A stretch of DNA of 64,000 nucleotides from CAVWZH01 sp963765285. GTDB lineage: Bacteria; Acidobacteriota; Terriglobia; Terriglobales; Acidobacteriaceae. Where the stretch lies: contig CAVXVR010000006.1 of assembly GCA_963765285.1 (NCBI GenBank), positions 666,868 to 730,867 of the forward strand, in the 5' to 3' direction. The position numbers and the translations under genes were made by a program. This document shows, piece by piece, positions 26,535-35,730 of the stretch; position 1 is the first letter of the stretch, and every line of letters starts with the position of its first letter. The notes under the pieces are model-generated. The model was not told where the DNA came from. It saw nothing but the letters and a program-made list of their open reading frames with translations, and did not search any database.

Positions 26535-26633
26535 GAGTGCTCGCCAGAACCAGTCAGGCATTTTGCATCGGGGATGCCGCCAACAGGGTTTCACCGTAGT
26601 TGCGAAAAGGGCAATGTCTAAGCCTCCACGCCG

Positions 26634-26860
26634 ATGTCATCTTGAGCGGAGCCACCACTTCGCGAAGCGAAGAGGTGGCGGAGTCGAAAGACCCCATGCC
26701 GGCGGGCACTGCCTCAAGCCTGCAATGGGATTCTCACGATACCGTTGAAGTGCCCACAGAAATTCCTCGATACGCCGGTGCCACATTCAAAGTACATGGG
26801 GTCCTTCGACTCCGTGGTTCGTTCACTTCGTGAACGGACCACTCCGCTCAGGATGACAGG
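26634..26860. repeat. Intergenic palindromic element with terminal inverted repeats
   Basis: About 227 bp bounded by gatgtcatcttgagcgga and its inverse tccgctcaggatgacag. Internal hairpins include the self-complementary cttcgcgaagcgaag, and gttcacttcgtgaacg. It has the same arrangement as the copies at 48694 and 48961. It fills the 350-bp gap between the secreted protein and amrA; no other feature is seen there. Confidence 0.65.
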
Positions 26861-26884
26861 GCTGGGCTATTTCGGATTTTTTCT

Positions 26885-27526
26885 TCACTTTGTTTGGTCT
26901 AGTTTTACTTCGCGATCCGAAAATACCTCCGCTGTGAAAGCCTCAATTCTGGCCCCGTGCTTCCACGCGTCCGCAGGCAGGCCGGCTTTCTGACAGGTTT
27001 GTTCGAGAAACGTGATGCGGTCCCAGTTGTGTTCTAAAGCAACTTGGGGCAGCAGAAGTCCGCGATGCGAGCCCATTGTGATGAGCAAGCCGTGGCGGCC
27101 GATTTCCACCTGGTTGGGTTGAATGACCTCAAGGCGCGACAAAATACTCAGGGAGGCTTCCAGATCGGGAGCTTGCTCCCGAGTAACCGGCTGGAACCGT
27201 GGATCTTCGAAAGCCGCGGCCCGCGCGGTTTCTGCGACCGTCTGATACAACGACGCCACGGGAGCCACGTAGCCCACGCATCCGCGGAGTTCACCTCGCA
27301 GGTAAAGCGTGGTGAAAACGCCCCGGGATTCGGCCAAGTGCGGCGACGGAGGATGTAGAGCAACCTGACGTCGCTCCAATGTCGCCGCGATGGAATCGTG
27401 CGCCAGTTTCAGCAGGAGAAGACGTTCTTGGAGAGAAAATTCGGCGGGAGGATGGCTTCGGGACGAAGAATCCGGGATGGAATCGGAGGTCTCGCCATCG
27501 GAGGTCTCGTCAGGTGATGGCGACAT
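26885..27526 (-). CDS. amrA: AMMECR1-domain protein (AmmeMemoRadiSam protein A)
   Basis: 213 residues from ATG 27526, with GGAGGAAGAG directly before it. The AMMECR1 signature is clear: GVFTTLYLRGELRGCVGYV (the LRGC-(V/I)-G motif), then AAAFEDPRFQPVTREQ. In many bacteria this domain sits beside Memo and a radical SAM enzyme; neither partner is within the window. Biochemical role is unresolved for the family. It overlaps the end of pgsA by 17 bp, so the two are co-transcribed. Confidence 0.88.
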   Translation of the reverse strand: MSPSPDETSDGETSDSIPDSSSRSHPPAEFSLQERLLLLKLAHDSIAATLERRQVALHPPSPHLAESRGVFTTLYLRGELRGCVGYVAPVASLYQTVAETARAAAFEDPRFQPVTREQAPDLEASLSILSRLEVIQPNQVEIGRHGLLITMGSHRGLLLPQVALEHNWDRITFLEQTCQKAGLPADAWKHGARIEAFTAEVFSDREVKLDQTK

Positions 27527-28160
27527 TGCTCTTCCTCCGCCGGCTGAGGACGAAGGCACGGCGGCGGCGCTTCACCACCCGCCGGTCGATCTTGGACCAG
27601 AAGGCGGCGAAATAATCGATCGCCGACGCCAGTGACAAAAACACCATAAAGTAGATGGCCGTTATCGCAATGTAGTGCACCGGAAAAACGTACGGGCCGT
27701 AGACCGGCCAATCTTTCCAGCGGTGCTCCAGAATCACTGCCACCACGGAAACGATCTGCACCAGCATCTTGAACTTGCCCAGGTCGCTGGCCTCGATGGT
27801 GAAGCCTTCCGATGCCGCGATCGACCGCAGGCCGCTGACCAGAAATTCGCGGGCGATGATGACGACCGCCATCCAGGCCGGAACCAGGCTGGGATTGAAC
27901 TGGACCAGAGTTACGAAGGCTGCGGCGATGAGGAGTTTATCCGCCAGGGGGTCGAGAAGGATTCCCATGGTGGTGATCTGGCCACGCCTGCGGGCGAGAT
28001 AGCCGTCGATGCCGTCGGTGATGGAGGCGGCGATGAAGACCAAAGACGCGAGAATTTCCTGTTCGCCGCTGAACGCGTGGAAACGATTGGTGGAAAGAAT
28101 CCAAATCAGCAGTGGAATGCTGAGAATACGGGACAGCGTAATGGAGTTGGGCAGATTCAC
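27510..28160 (-). CDS. pgsA: CDP-diacylglycerol--glycerol-3-phosphate 3-phosphatidyltransferase
   Basis: 216 residues from GTG 28160 (VNLPNSITLSRI, the usual PgsA opening); an earlier TTG at 28241 adds an unconserved leader. The CDP-alcohol phosphotransferase motif DG-x2-AR-x8-G-x3-D-x3-D is complete (DGYLARRRG...GILLDPLAD). About five to six membrane helices and an Arg/Lys-rich C-terminus follow. It makes phosphatidylglycerophosphate, the committed step to phosphatidylglycerol, at the inner membrane. The C-terminal basic tail (KRRRRAFVLSRRRK) is longer than in E. coli PgsA. Confidence 0.92.
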   Translation of the reverse strand: MNLPNSITLSRILSIPLLIWILSTNRFHAFSGEQEILASLVFIAASITDGIDGYLARRRGQITTMGILLDPLADKLLIAAAFVTLVQFNPSLVPAWMAVVIIAREFLVSGLRSIAASEGFTIEASDLGKFKMLVQIVSVVAVILEHRWKDWPVYGPYVFPVHYIAITAIYFMVFLSLASAIDYFAAFWSKIDRRVVKRRRRAFVLSRRRKSNVAIT

Positions 28161-28291
28161 AACCGACGCGGAGCGTGTGGCGACTCGAAAGCCGGAACAG
28201 GCAACACGCCGATTATCGCCCAGCGGGAAGAAGGAAAGCAACGGAGGCGGCGCGAATGGATTTGGCAGCCGTTCGCGCCGCGGGTCCCGAG

Positions 28292-28708
28292 CTACGCTGC
28301 TTCGGTTTTTTCCAGCGATTTCAACAAATTCATCCCGGTTTCGAGCAGGCTGCCATGTTCCGGGAGCTGTCCGTTGGGAGTGAGTTTGTCGACCAGCGAG
28401 GGCAGCAGCGAGGCCAGCTGCGAGCCAGCCGCGTCGGGCGAGATTCCGGCTTTCGCGGCCAGTTCCTGCACCTGCTGGCTGCCCAAAATGTGCTGAATCT
28501 GATCCGCCGAGATGGGAAGATTCTGGCCCGTGCCCACCCAGGAGCTGATCACTTCACCGCAGCCCTTTTCGTGAAAAGTCTGCACCAGGCCGCTGAGACC
28601 GCCAGGTTGCTGGTTGATCATCTGAAGCAAATTGGCGGCCAGCGGATTGGAACTGCTGCCCAGCAGGCTGCTGATGGATTTTCCGGCCACGTCATCGATA
28701 AAGCTCAT
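28292..28708 (-). CDS. YidB/DUF937-family protein
   Basis: 138 residues with the YidB-like pattern: a short N-terminal helix, LAANLLQMINQQPGGLSGLVQTFHEKGCGEVISSWVG (broken here as two motifs, PGGLSGLV and SSWVGTGQN), then ISADQIQHILG and a helical C-terminus. These are the hallmarks of DUF937. Function is unknown for the family. It is likely soluble and monocistronic. Confidence 0.85.
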   Translation of the reverse strand: MSFIDDVAGKSISSLLGSSSNPLAANLLQMINQQPGGLSGLVQTFHEKGCGEVISSWVGTGQNLPISADQIQHILGSQQVQELAAKAGISPDAAGSQLASLLPSLVDKLTPNGQLPEHGSLLETGMNLLKSLEKTEAA

Positions 28709-28766
28709 GGAATACTCCTATGCGGTTCAAACCGAATTGTTGAGATCAAAGCCTGGCCGTTCGAGC

Positions 28767-29093
28767 TTACATCTGCTTGGCAATAATCTTGTCTTTGATC
28801 TTGTTGTACGTGGCCTGCGGAATGACCTTCTTGCGCACCAGGTCGGTCTTGGCCTTGTAGGGCCGCCCATCGATGATCTTCTGGGAATAGGCCGCGCCGA
28901 TTCCGGGAAGCGCGTCGAGTTGGTCCTTGGTAGCGGTGTTGATATCCAAAAGATCGGCGGTTGAGGCAGCTTTTGCCATGGAACTAGACTTGGAGCCGGA
29001 GCTCGATGAGCTTTGGCTCATCGCCATTCCACCGAGCAGAATCACAGCACACAGAATGGTTACAACGCGCGCGACGAGATTTTGACGATTCAT
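28767..29093 (-). CDS. Exported helix-hairpin-helix (ComEA-like) protein
   Basis: 108 residues from ATG 29093, which has a perfect GGAGGAG site; a GTG seven codons earlier lacks one. A signal peptide (VVTILCAVILLGGMAMS) and a Ser-rich linker lead to one HhH repeat (LLDINTATKDQLDALPGIG ... IIDGRPYKAKTDLVRKKV, here in pieces). This is the ComEA/T2SS-associated type that binds DNA non-specifically. Its start is 17 bp after the low-complexity gene, so they form a two-gene unit. Confidence 0.8.
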   Translation of the reverse strand: MNRQNLVARVVTILCAVILLGGMAMSQSSSSSGSKSSSMAKAASTADLLDINTATKDQLDALPGIGAAYSQKIIDGRPYKAKTDLVRKKVIPQATYNKIKDKIIAKQM

Positions 29094-29110
29094 TTCTCCT
29101 CCTTCACTTT

Positions 29111-29956
29111 TCACTTTTGGGCTTCTTTATAACCGGCGGCTTTGGCGTCGGCTTCCGACATGAACTTTCCGGTCTTGGTTTTACCGTACCAGCGGCCACT
29201 CTTGTGATAAACCCCGCTGTCAGTGTTCACCCAAACCATGCCACTGGACTTTGCGGAAGCGATCTGCGAGTCCGAAACGCTGCTGTTGGAGGCGGTTGTG
29301 GAGGTTTTCTTGGGAGCGGGGGACGATGCCGCGGAGTTCGACATGTTGCTCGCCGGAGCCGGAGATGCCATCGGCGCGCTGCCAGACGAAGACGAACTGG
29401 CCGGGGCACTCATCTTCGACGACTTGCTGCTGCTCTTCATGGAACTGGAATCGGAAGGCGCTGCCGTCGATGTGGCGGCAGGTTGACCGGCCGTTCCCGC
29501 GTCGGCTTTCGCACTCTTCTTGCTGCTCTTTTTCTTGGAAGTCGCGGAGGATGGAGCTGCGGCTTCGGTCGAGCTGGCGCCAGTGCTGTTGCCTTGCGCG
29601 GCGTTTGCATCCGACTTCTTGCTTTTCTTGGTCGTCTTCGAAGCGGTCTTGCTGGCAGAGGACTCGCTCGTGCTGGCGGCCGGTGCGGTCTGGTCTGCGC
29701 TTGCCGTGGATTTCTTACTCTTCTTAGAAGTCTTGGTGGAGGTGCCGGTAGAACTGCTCGCAGCCGACTGGTCGCCGGACGAGGCAGCCGCCTTCTTGGA
29801 CTTCTTTGTAGTTTTCTTGGTGGAACTGGTGGTTTGGCCGGCGGTCTGGTCCGGCGTGCCACTTTGAGTTTGTGACCGCATGGGAGAAACGCTCAATAAC
29901 AGCGTGATGGCGACCGCAATCGCCCAATTGGTTAGCGGGTACTTGCGCGGGTTCAT
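29111..29956 (-). CDS. Exported Ser/Ala/Lys low-complexity protein with small C-terminal domain
   Basis: 281 residues. A signal peptide (AIAVAITLLLSVSPMRS) is followed by about 190 residues almost entirely of Ser, Ala, Lys and Thr with recurring KKSKKS and SASKT blocks. A compact C-terminal stretch of about 45 residues follows: GMVWVNTDSGVYHKSG, WYGKTKTGKFMSEADA, AAGYKEA. The basic linker recalls histone H1-like or DNA-binding tails, and the tail resembles the small domain often attached to ComEA-like proteins. Co-transcription with the HhH protein suggests a role with extracellular or periplasmic DNA, which is inference. The opposite-strand frame here is a composition artefact. Confidence 0.7.
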   Translation of the reverse strand: MNPRKYPLTNWAIAVAITLLLSVSPMRSQTQSGTPDQTAGQTTSSTKKTTKKSKKAAASSGDQSAASSSTGTSTKTSKKSKKSTASADQTAPAASTSESSASKTASKTTKKSKKSDANAAQGNSTGASSTEAAAPSSATSKKKSSKKSAKADAGTAGQPAATSTAAPSDSSSMKSSSKSSKMSAPASSSSSGSAPMASPAPASNMSNSAASSPAPKKTSTTASNSSVSDSQIASAKSSGMVWVNTDSGVYHKSGRWYGKTKTGKFMSEADAKAAGYKEAQK

Positions 29957-30129
29957 AAAATCTCCTCCAGTCGGGCACGCTCTGCACGCATTCTAGGCAC
30001 AGGTGTGGTTCGACGAAGTTGTGTTATGCAATGCGTCGCCCTGACAGCGGGGCAGAATAATGACAGGCGGGGACAAAAACGTCAATGCCGCTCCCGTCGG
30101 CGTGCGTCGTACCCATGGCGCCCGGGGGC

Positions 30130-31408
30130 CTAGGCGTAGATGCCGCGCTGGCGGATGGTGTAGGCCACACGATCGATGGCGAGCATGTAGGCAGCAATCC
30201 GGTTATTCACGCCGTGAGTCTCGGCGTAACGGACTACGTCTTCAAACGCGGTCTTCATGATGTGCTCGAGTTGCTCATTGACCACGGATTCTTTCCAGAA
30301 ATAACCCTGACGGTCCTGAACCCATTCGAAATAAGAGGTCGTCACCCCGCCCGCATTGCAGAGAATGTCGGGAATCACAAAGACCCGCTTGTCTGCCAGA
30401 ATGTCATCTGCGCTGGCAGTCGTAGGCCCATTGGCACCCTCGGCCAGGATCCTGCACTTTACCTGATCGGCGTTGCGGCTGGTGATCTGGTTCTCGGTGG
30501 CCGCCGGGATCAGGATTTCGCATTCGGTCACCAGCAGTTCGGCCGGATCCGCGGCATCGGCACCCGGGAACCCAAGGATCGTGCCATTGCGCTGGCGGAA
30601 ATCCCAGAGCGCTTCGATGTCGATGCCATTCTTGTTATAAAGTCCACCCGTCACTTCCAGAATTCCGGTGATCTTGTATCCGGCATCCGCCATGAGGCGG
30701 GCCGCATTGGAACCGACGTTGCCGAAACCCTGAATGATAACGCGGCTGGATTCGGGACTGAGGCCGAGCCGTTTGACCGCCTCGTCAACCACAATCATGA
30801 TGCCGCGGCCGGTGGCTTCGCGGCGTCCACGAGAGCCGCCGATGTTGATTGGCTTTCCCGTCACCACAGCGGTCACCGTTTGCCGCATGTGCATGGAGTA
30901 GGTGTCCATCATCCATGCCATGACCTGCTCATTGGTGTTGACGTCGGGAGCGGGCACGTCTTTTTCCGGGCCGATGAATTCAACCAGTTCGGCGGTGTAA
31001 CGACGAGTCATGCGCTCCAATTCGCCCATAGACATTTTGTGGGGGTCGCAGATCACGCCTCCCTTGGCTCCGCCGAACGGAATATTGACCACCGCGCACT
31101 TCCACGTCATCCAACTGGCGAGGGCGCGCATTTCATCGAGGGTCACGTCCGGGGCATAGCGGATGCCGCCTTTGGATGGTGCCGCGGGCAATGGAATGCT
31201 GAACCCGAAAACCGGTAAAGACCTCCAACTGCCCGTTGTCCATGGCCACGGGAATGTGCAGGATGAGCTCGCGATTAGGGTAGCGAAGCACCTTCCAGAT
31301 GCCCTCATCCAGATTGAGCTTGTGGGCCGCGAGGTCAAAGCGGGCGGCCTGCGCCTCCCATGTATTAGTTTCCTTCTCCATGGATATGGCGGTGGTCATC
31401 GTTGTCAT
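30130..31408 (-). CDS. gdhA: Glutamate dehydrogenase (Glu/Leu/Phe/Val family), frameshifted
   Basis: About 425 residues from ATG 31408 (GGAG upstream). The first frame runs to GFRVQHSIARG. After a one-base slip at about 31178-31185 the next frame continues PSKGGIRYAPDVTLDEM with the catalytic lysine in NIPFGGAKGG and the NAD(P) motif GFGNVGS. CNAGGVTTSYFEWVQ follows, and then RQRGIYA at the end. It interconverts glutamate and 2-oxoglutarate plus ammonium. The break, in the most conserved part of a central-metabolism gene with everything else intact, is more likely a sequence error than inactivation. No gltBD is visible. Confidence 0.88.
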
Positions 31409-31593
31409 AAAGTCGTCTCCGGGATGAGTGCGGGGTTCAAGTCCTGGCCAGGACCGGGCGGGCACCCAGAAAGGGCAGCCAAATTCAAGAGTATAAGCAG
31501 GTTGTGGGAGGTAGGCAAGCGCACGGGAGTGAGGGGCGCGATCTGGATGTTAGACGCCAATGGCCTTCTCGCTACAGCGTGATCTCCATGCCC

Positions 31594-32388
31594 TCAGCCG
31601 CAGCCCGCACTTTCGGGATAGTAATTCAGGGCATCTTTCACTACCTGGTCGAGGCAACGGTCGTCGTGGTCAGGATCGTGGTGATAAAGAATCAATTCTT
31701 TCGCACCACTTTCCATGACGATATTCACGGCCTCGCGCCAGTGGCTGTGGCCCCAGCCGCGTTTCTGGGCCTGATACTCTTCCGGAAGATATTGGGCGTC
31801 ATAGATCAGCACGTCGGCTCCTGCGGCCAGCTTGCGCACATTCTTGTCGAACTCGGTATTGCCCGGCTCATTGTCGGTGGCGTAGACCACCACACCTTCC
31901 TTGGTTTCAAGGCGAAAGCCGGTGCATCCCTGAGGATGGTTGAGGGGCAGGGCCTCGACCGTTATATCTTCGAGCTTCATGCTGCCCTTGAGATCATAGA
32001 AAGTGCGATGCGCCTTCATTTCGCTCATGCCCACGGGGAAGTAGGGAGCAGCCATCTGCTCTTCCATCACGCGCTTCAGGCTGCTGTTCTGGCTGGAAGA
32101 GTGGAAGAGGAACCGGTTTTCGGGGCGGTCATAGAGCGGCCCGAAGAATGGGATGCCCTGAATGTGATCCCAGTGGAAGTGCGAGACGAAAACATGAGCC
32201 GCCACCGGACGGCCGTTGAACTCATGGCGCAGGGACTGGCCCAGCGCGCGAAATCCGGTACCGCAGTCGAAAATAAAAAGTCTTTCGCCCACGCGCACCT
32301 CCACGCAGGAGGTGTTGCCGCCATAGCGCAAGTTTTCGGCCTGGGGAGTCGGGGTGGAGCCGCGCACGCCCCAGAACTTAATTCGCAT
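31594..32388 (-). CDS. MBL-fold metallohydrolase
   Basis: 264 residues with the metallo-beta-lactamase signature SHFHWDHIQG (HxHxDH) and further metal ligands in NHPQGCTGF, YATDNE and WGHSHWREA. The N-terminus MRIKFWGVRGSTPTP is typical of a soluble subfamily near cyclic-nucleotide phosphodiesterase and RNase Z-like proteins. Substrate unknown. No signal peptide, so cytoplasmic. It is preceded by the P450 gene on the same strand with an 83-bp gap. Confidence 0.85.
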   Translation of the reverse strand: MRIKFWGVRGSTPTPQAENLRYGGNTSCVEVRVGERLFIFDCGTGFRALGQSLRHEFNGRPVAAHVFVSHFHWDHIQGIPFFGPLYDRPENRFLFHSSSQNSSLKRVMEEQMAAPYFPVGMSEMKAHRTFYDLKGSMKLEDITVEALPLNHPQGCTGFRLETKEGVVVYATDNEPGNTEFDKNVRKLAAGADVLIYDAQYLPEEYQAQKRGWGHSHWREAVNIVMESGAKELILYHHDPDHDDRCLDQVVKDALNYYPESAGCG

Positions 32389-32471
32389 AAGGTTCTTCTA
32401 TCCGCAATCTTCAGCCCGCCGGGGAATTTCGTCAATTTGATGGCTGGTTACACCCTACACCTTGGTAAGCC

Positions 32472-33833
32472 CTAGTCGGCCTCGTGGAGAGACATACGGA
32501 TTCCGTATTTGGGCCGGAGGGTGATGGACGGAAAAGCGACGACGAGATGCCCCGGGACAGCGCGCAGCGAAATCGCCGCGCGATCGCAGCGAGAAGAAGA
32601 GTGGCTTCCAATGGTGGCAAAAGCAGCGCCGATGCATTGCCGGGGACCGCCGCCAAATGGAAAGTAGGCGAACCGGGGAAGGCTCCGGGTCTTTTCATTG
32701 TCATTGACCCAGCGGTCGGGATCGAACTTTTCAGGATCGGGGAAGAATCGCGGATCGCGATGCATGATCCATTGGCTCATCACGACATTGGCTCCGGCCG
32801 GGAGGGTATAGCCGCCGATTTCGCAATCCCGGGCGGCGGCCCTGGCCATGCTCCAGGCCGGGGGGTACAGGCGCATGGATTCCTTGATCACGCGGCCGGA
32901 ATAAACAAGATTCGGCAAGTCCTGGTGCGACGGGGTTCGGCCATGCAGAATGGCATGCAGTTCGGTTTGCAGTTTTTCTTCGACATCGGGATTTTCGCTG
33001 AGCAGATACCAGGTCCACGAGAGGGAAAGCGCCGTGGTTTCGTGGCCGGCAAGCAGGAACGTCATGATTTCGTCGCGCAGCTGGCGGTCCGTCATGCGGC
33101 TGCCGTCGTCATCCTGCGCCGACATGAGCATGGAGAGCAGGTCGCCGCTGGTCGAATTTCTACCGTTGGCAGTTGCCCGGCGGCGGCGAATGATGCTGTT
33201 GACGATCTCGTCCAACTCCCGGACTGCCCGCCGCACTCGCGCCAGAGACGGGATCGGCAAATAGCGCATGATCGGAGGCAATATCATGCGCAGGCCCGAT
33301 GTGTGCTTCATCAGCACGTTCAAGGCCTGCGATACTCTTTCCGTTTCTTCTTTGACTTCGACGCTGAACAGCACTCGGGCCACGATCCGGAGCGTGAGCT
33401 GCATCATTTCCTGATGGACGTCGCGAATTTCGCCGTCGTTCCATCCAGCCAGCATTTCGTCCGCGCATTCGGTCATGGTCTGCGCATAAGAGGCGATGCG
33501 CTCCCGATTGAAGGCAGGCTGCGAGAGCCGCCTTTGGCGCATCCAGTTCGGGCCTTCACTGGTCAGCAGGCCATCGCCCAGGAACCAGCGGCTGTTTTGA
33601 ATTACGCGGTCTTTGCGGAAGTTTTGCTGCTGCGTAACCAGGGCAGACTCGATTAAATCCGGATGGTTCAGGAAATACACGGGAATCCAGCCTGCCCGGT
33701 AATAAAAGATGTCACCGAATTCAGCGGCCCAGCGGGTGAAAATCGCCAGCGGATCGGGGCTGGCCAGCGGAAAATTGCCGATGAGGAAGTGGGGCGGCGG
33801 GCCGGGTGGGCGGCGGTGGGAAGGATTGGGCAT
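32472..33833 (-). CDS. Cytochrome P450, with two compensating frameshifts near the C-terminus
   Basis: 453 residues. Standard P450 landmarks in order: the I-helix oxygen-binding AGHETTALS, the ExxR motif (ESMRLYPP), and the haem loop FPFGGGPRQCIG with the thiolate Cys. The 14 residues after the haem loop (SHSSSRCDRAAIS) are not P450-like, but another frame reads EATLLLAAIARRFR exactly there, and the original frame resumes with RAVPGHLVV. Two indels (about 32610 and 32568) that cancel out explain this. No N-terminal membrane anchor. Substrate unknown. Confidence 0.88.
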   Translation of the reverse strand: MPNPSHRRPPGPPPHFLIGNFPLASPDPLAIFTRWAAEFGDIFYYRAGWIPVYFLNHPDLIESALVTQQQNFRKDRVIQNSRWFLGDGLLTSEGPNWMRQRRLSQPAFNRERIASYAQTMTECADEMLAGWNDGEIRDVHQEMMQLTLRIVARVLFSVEVKEETERVSQALNVLMKHTSGLRMILPPIMRYLPIPSLARVRRAVRELDEIVNSIIRRRRATANGRNSTSGDLLSMLMSAQDDDGSRMTDRQLRDEIMTFLLAGHETTALSLSWTWYLLSENPDVEEKLQTELHAILHGRTPSHQDLPNLVYSGRVIKESMRLYPPAWSMARAAARDCEIGGYTLPAGANVVMSQWIMHRDPRFFPDPEKFDPDRWVNDNEKTRSLPRFAYFPFGGGPRQCIGAAFATIGSHSSSRCDRAAISLRAVPGHLVVAFPSITLRPKYGIRMSLHEAD

Positions 33834-33875
33834 CGACGAGGGGTTGGCACTGTATTCAGCGCCCTAAATTCATTA

Positions 33876-33953
33876 ACCACTAAGGACACGAAGGTCCACT
33901 AAGGAAAGCCGCAAAAGTGCAAACCTTCGTGATACTTCGCGTCCTTCGTGGTT
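33876..33953. repeat. Intergenic inverted repeat
   Basis: aaccactaaggacacgaagg faces ccttcgtg...gtccttcgtggtt, an imperfect inverted repeat between the divergent P450 and trpE genes. It is a short intergenic element without coding sense. Confidence 0.5.
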
Positions 33954-34030
33954 CATCAGGGCACTGCCGAGATTCAGCAATAGTTTACAGTCTCCCGAGG
34001 GCAGATCGCGGGAGCACGGTAGATTTCTCC

Positions 34031-34036
34031 TATAAT
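34031..34036 (+). promoter_or_regulatory. -10 box of trpE
   Basis: TATAAT at 34031-34036, 24 bp before the trpE ATG, giving a leader of roughly 18 nt. No good -35 hexamer is seen, and no leader peptide or attenuator fits in this space. Confidence 0.35.
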
Positions 34037-34060
34037 GATTTGCTGACCACTTAATCCCTC

Positions 34061-35545
34061 ATGCTGCCTCGTCCCGACTACAAGGAATTTTCGCGTCTCG
34101 CCCGCGAGAGCACACTGGTGCCGGTGGTGAAGTCCGTGGCCGCGGACTTACTCACGCCGGTGTCGGCATTTCTGGCCGTTGCCTCGGATGAGCCGGACGC
34201 TTTTCTGCTGGAATCGGTCGAACGCGGAGAACAGATTGGACGTTACACATTCCTGGGTGCCAGGCCGTACATGCAGGTGCAAGCTCGCGGCGGAGAGATT
34301 GTCATCCAGAGAGGCCGGCACAAAGAACGGCAGACAGGCAATCCCCTACATCTGTTGAAGCAGCTTCTTCGGCAGCACCGACCCGCCGTTGTTCCCGGAT
34401 TGCCGCCCTTCACCGCTGGGGCGGTCGGATATTGCAGCTACGACATCGTGCGGCAATTGGAGAACATCGGCGAGCATGCCCAAAGTGATCTCTCTGTGCC
34501 GGATTGCTCGTTGATGTTTTTCAACCGGCTTCTGGCCTTCGATCATCTGCGCCATCAAATCCACATCATCGCCACTGCCGACGTTTCTGCGGAAAGGCCG
34601 CGCCGGGCCTATGACCGGGCGCTGGCTGATATTGCGGTGATTGAGAAGAAACTCGCACGCGGCTTGCGACCCTCGCTGTGGCATCGATCTTCGAAGGGGC
34701 CCGGGGGAAAACTGAAGATCCACGCCGGCACCAGCCGCAGGCGATTCATGGAATCCGTGGAGCGCGCCAAGGAATACATCGCCGCCGGCGATATTTTCCA
34801 GGTCGTGCTTTCGATGCGGCTGGATTTTGTGCCGGAAGTTGAGCCCTTCGACATTTATCGCGCGTTGCGCGCGCTGAATCCTTCGCCTTATCTGTACTTC
34901 TTGCGCAATGGCGGCACACACGTCCTGGGTTCGTCGCCGGAGATGCTGGTGCGAGCCACGGGGAGCAAGCTGGAATACCGGCCGATTGCAGGCACGCATC
35001 CGCGCGGACGCGATGAAGCTGAAGATACGCGTCTGGCGCGCGAAATGCTGGCCGACGAAAAGGAACGCGCCGAGCATGTCATGCTGGTCGACCTCGGGCG
35101 CAACGATCTCGGCCGGGTGAGCGAATACGGCTCGGTGAAAGTGAAAGATTTGATGTATGTAGAGCGCTATTCGCACGTGATGCACATCGTTTCCGCGCTC
35201 GAAGGCAAGTTGCGCAGCGATCTGGACGCGATCGACGCCTTCGCTGCCTGCTTCCCCGCCGGCACGCTGAGCGGCGCGCCGAAAGTTCGCGCCATGCAGA
35301 TCATTGAGGAATTGGAGCCGACACGGCGGGGGGTTTACGGCGGATCGGTACTCTATGCGGATTTTGCCGGCAATTTGGACTCTTGCATCGCGATTAGAAC
35401 CATGCTTATGGAAGGGAAAGAGGCGTATTTGCAGGCTGGGGCGGGGATCGTAGCTGACTCCGATCCGGCGCGTGAGTATCAAGAGTGCATGAACAAAGCG
35501 CAGGCAGTGCTAAGAGCGGTGGAGACCGCGAGAGGCGGGAGTTAG
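34061..35545 (+). CDS. trpE: Anthranilate synthase component I
   Basis: 494 residues. The N-terminal domain carries the LLES-type tryptophan-feedback segment (AFLLESVERGEQIGRYTFLG, in pieces). The chorismate-binding domain has RPIAGTHPRGR, DEKERAEHVMLVDLGRNDLGR, the FPAGTLSGAPKVRA motif and GAGIVADSDP. With TrpG it converts chorismate and glutamine-derived ammonia to anthranilate. Its stop codon lies inside the start of a heptamer repeat tract. Unusually, trpG is on the opposite strand 600 bp away, with a four-helix-bundle gene in between. No other trp gene is in the window. Confidence 0.95.
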   Translation: MLPRPDYKEFSRLARESTLVPVVKSVAADLLTPVSAFLAVASDEPDAFLLESVERGEQIGRYTFLGARPYMQVQARGGEIVIQRGRHKERQTGNPLHLLKQLLRQHRPAVVPGLPPFTAGAVGYCSYDIVRQLENIGEHAQSDLSVPDCSLMFFNRLLAFDHLRHQIHIIATADVSAERPRRAYDRALADIAVIEKKLARGLRPSLWHRSSKGPGGKLKIHAGTSRRRFMESVERAKEYIAAGDIFQVVLSMRLDFVPEVEPFDIYRALRALNPSPYLYFLRNGGTHVLGSSPEMLVRATGSKLEYRPIAGTHPRGRDEAEDTRLAREMLADEKERAEHVMLVDLGRNDLGRVSEYGSVKVKDLMYVERYSHVMHIVSALEGKLRSDLDAIDAFAACFPAGTLSGAPKVRAMQIIEELEPTRRGVYGGSVLYADFAGNLDSCIAIRTMLMEGKEAYLQAGAGIVADSDPAREYQECMNKAQAVLRAVETARGGS

Positions 35546-35624
35546 TGGTTAGTGGTCAGTGGTCAGTGGTCAGTGGTCAGTGGTCAGTGGTCAGTGGTCA
35601 GTGGTCAGTGGTCAGTGGTCAGTC
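35541..35624. repeat. Tandem heptamer repeat (gtcagtg)
   Basis: Two gttagtg units, nine perfect gtcagtg units (35555-35617) and a partial unit, beginning within the trpE stop codon. Inverted versions (cactgac) lie at 36124-36148 on the far side of the four-helix-bundle gene, and both orientations occur at 41003-41098. Confidence 0.9.
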
Positions 35625-35679
35625 AGCGGCTCCGGTTTAGCCTTTAACATTTCCCGTTTTGGCACGACTGAGGACGCAA

Positions 35680-35695
35680 GGTGATAGTCGTCACA
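35680..35695. promoter_or_regulatory. Near-consensus CRP/FNR-type palindrome
   Basis: GGTGA-N6-TCACA, one mismatch from the perfect sites at 16810 and 21686, about 36 bp before the GTG of the four-helix-bundle gene. Could be a site of the same regulator or chance. Confidence 0.3.
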
Positions 35696-35730
35696 TCCCA
35701 TGGGTCGCATGAGGGAGGAAAATTTCCTGG

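Noticed and set aside
29006..29875. Gly/Arg/Leu-rich plus-strand frame
   Set aside because: Reverse reading of the Ser/Ala/Lys low-complexity gene; composition alone explains it.
34346..35482. 378-codon minus-strand frame opposite trpE
   Set aside because: Shadow of trpE with no recognisable motifs.
35541..35624. Possible CRISPR-like array
   Set aside because: Contiguous 7-bp units without spacers; a simple tandem repeat.
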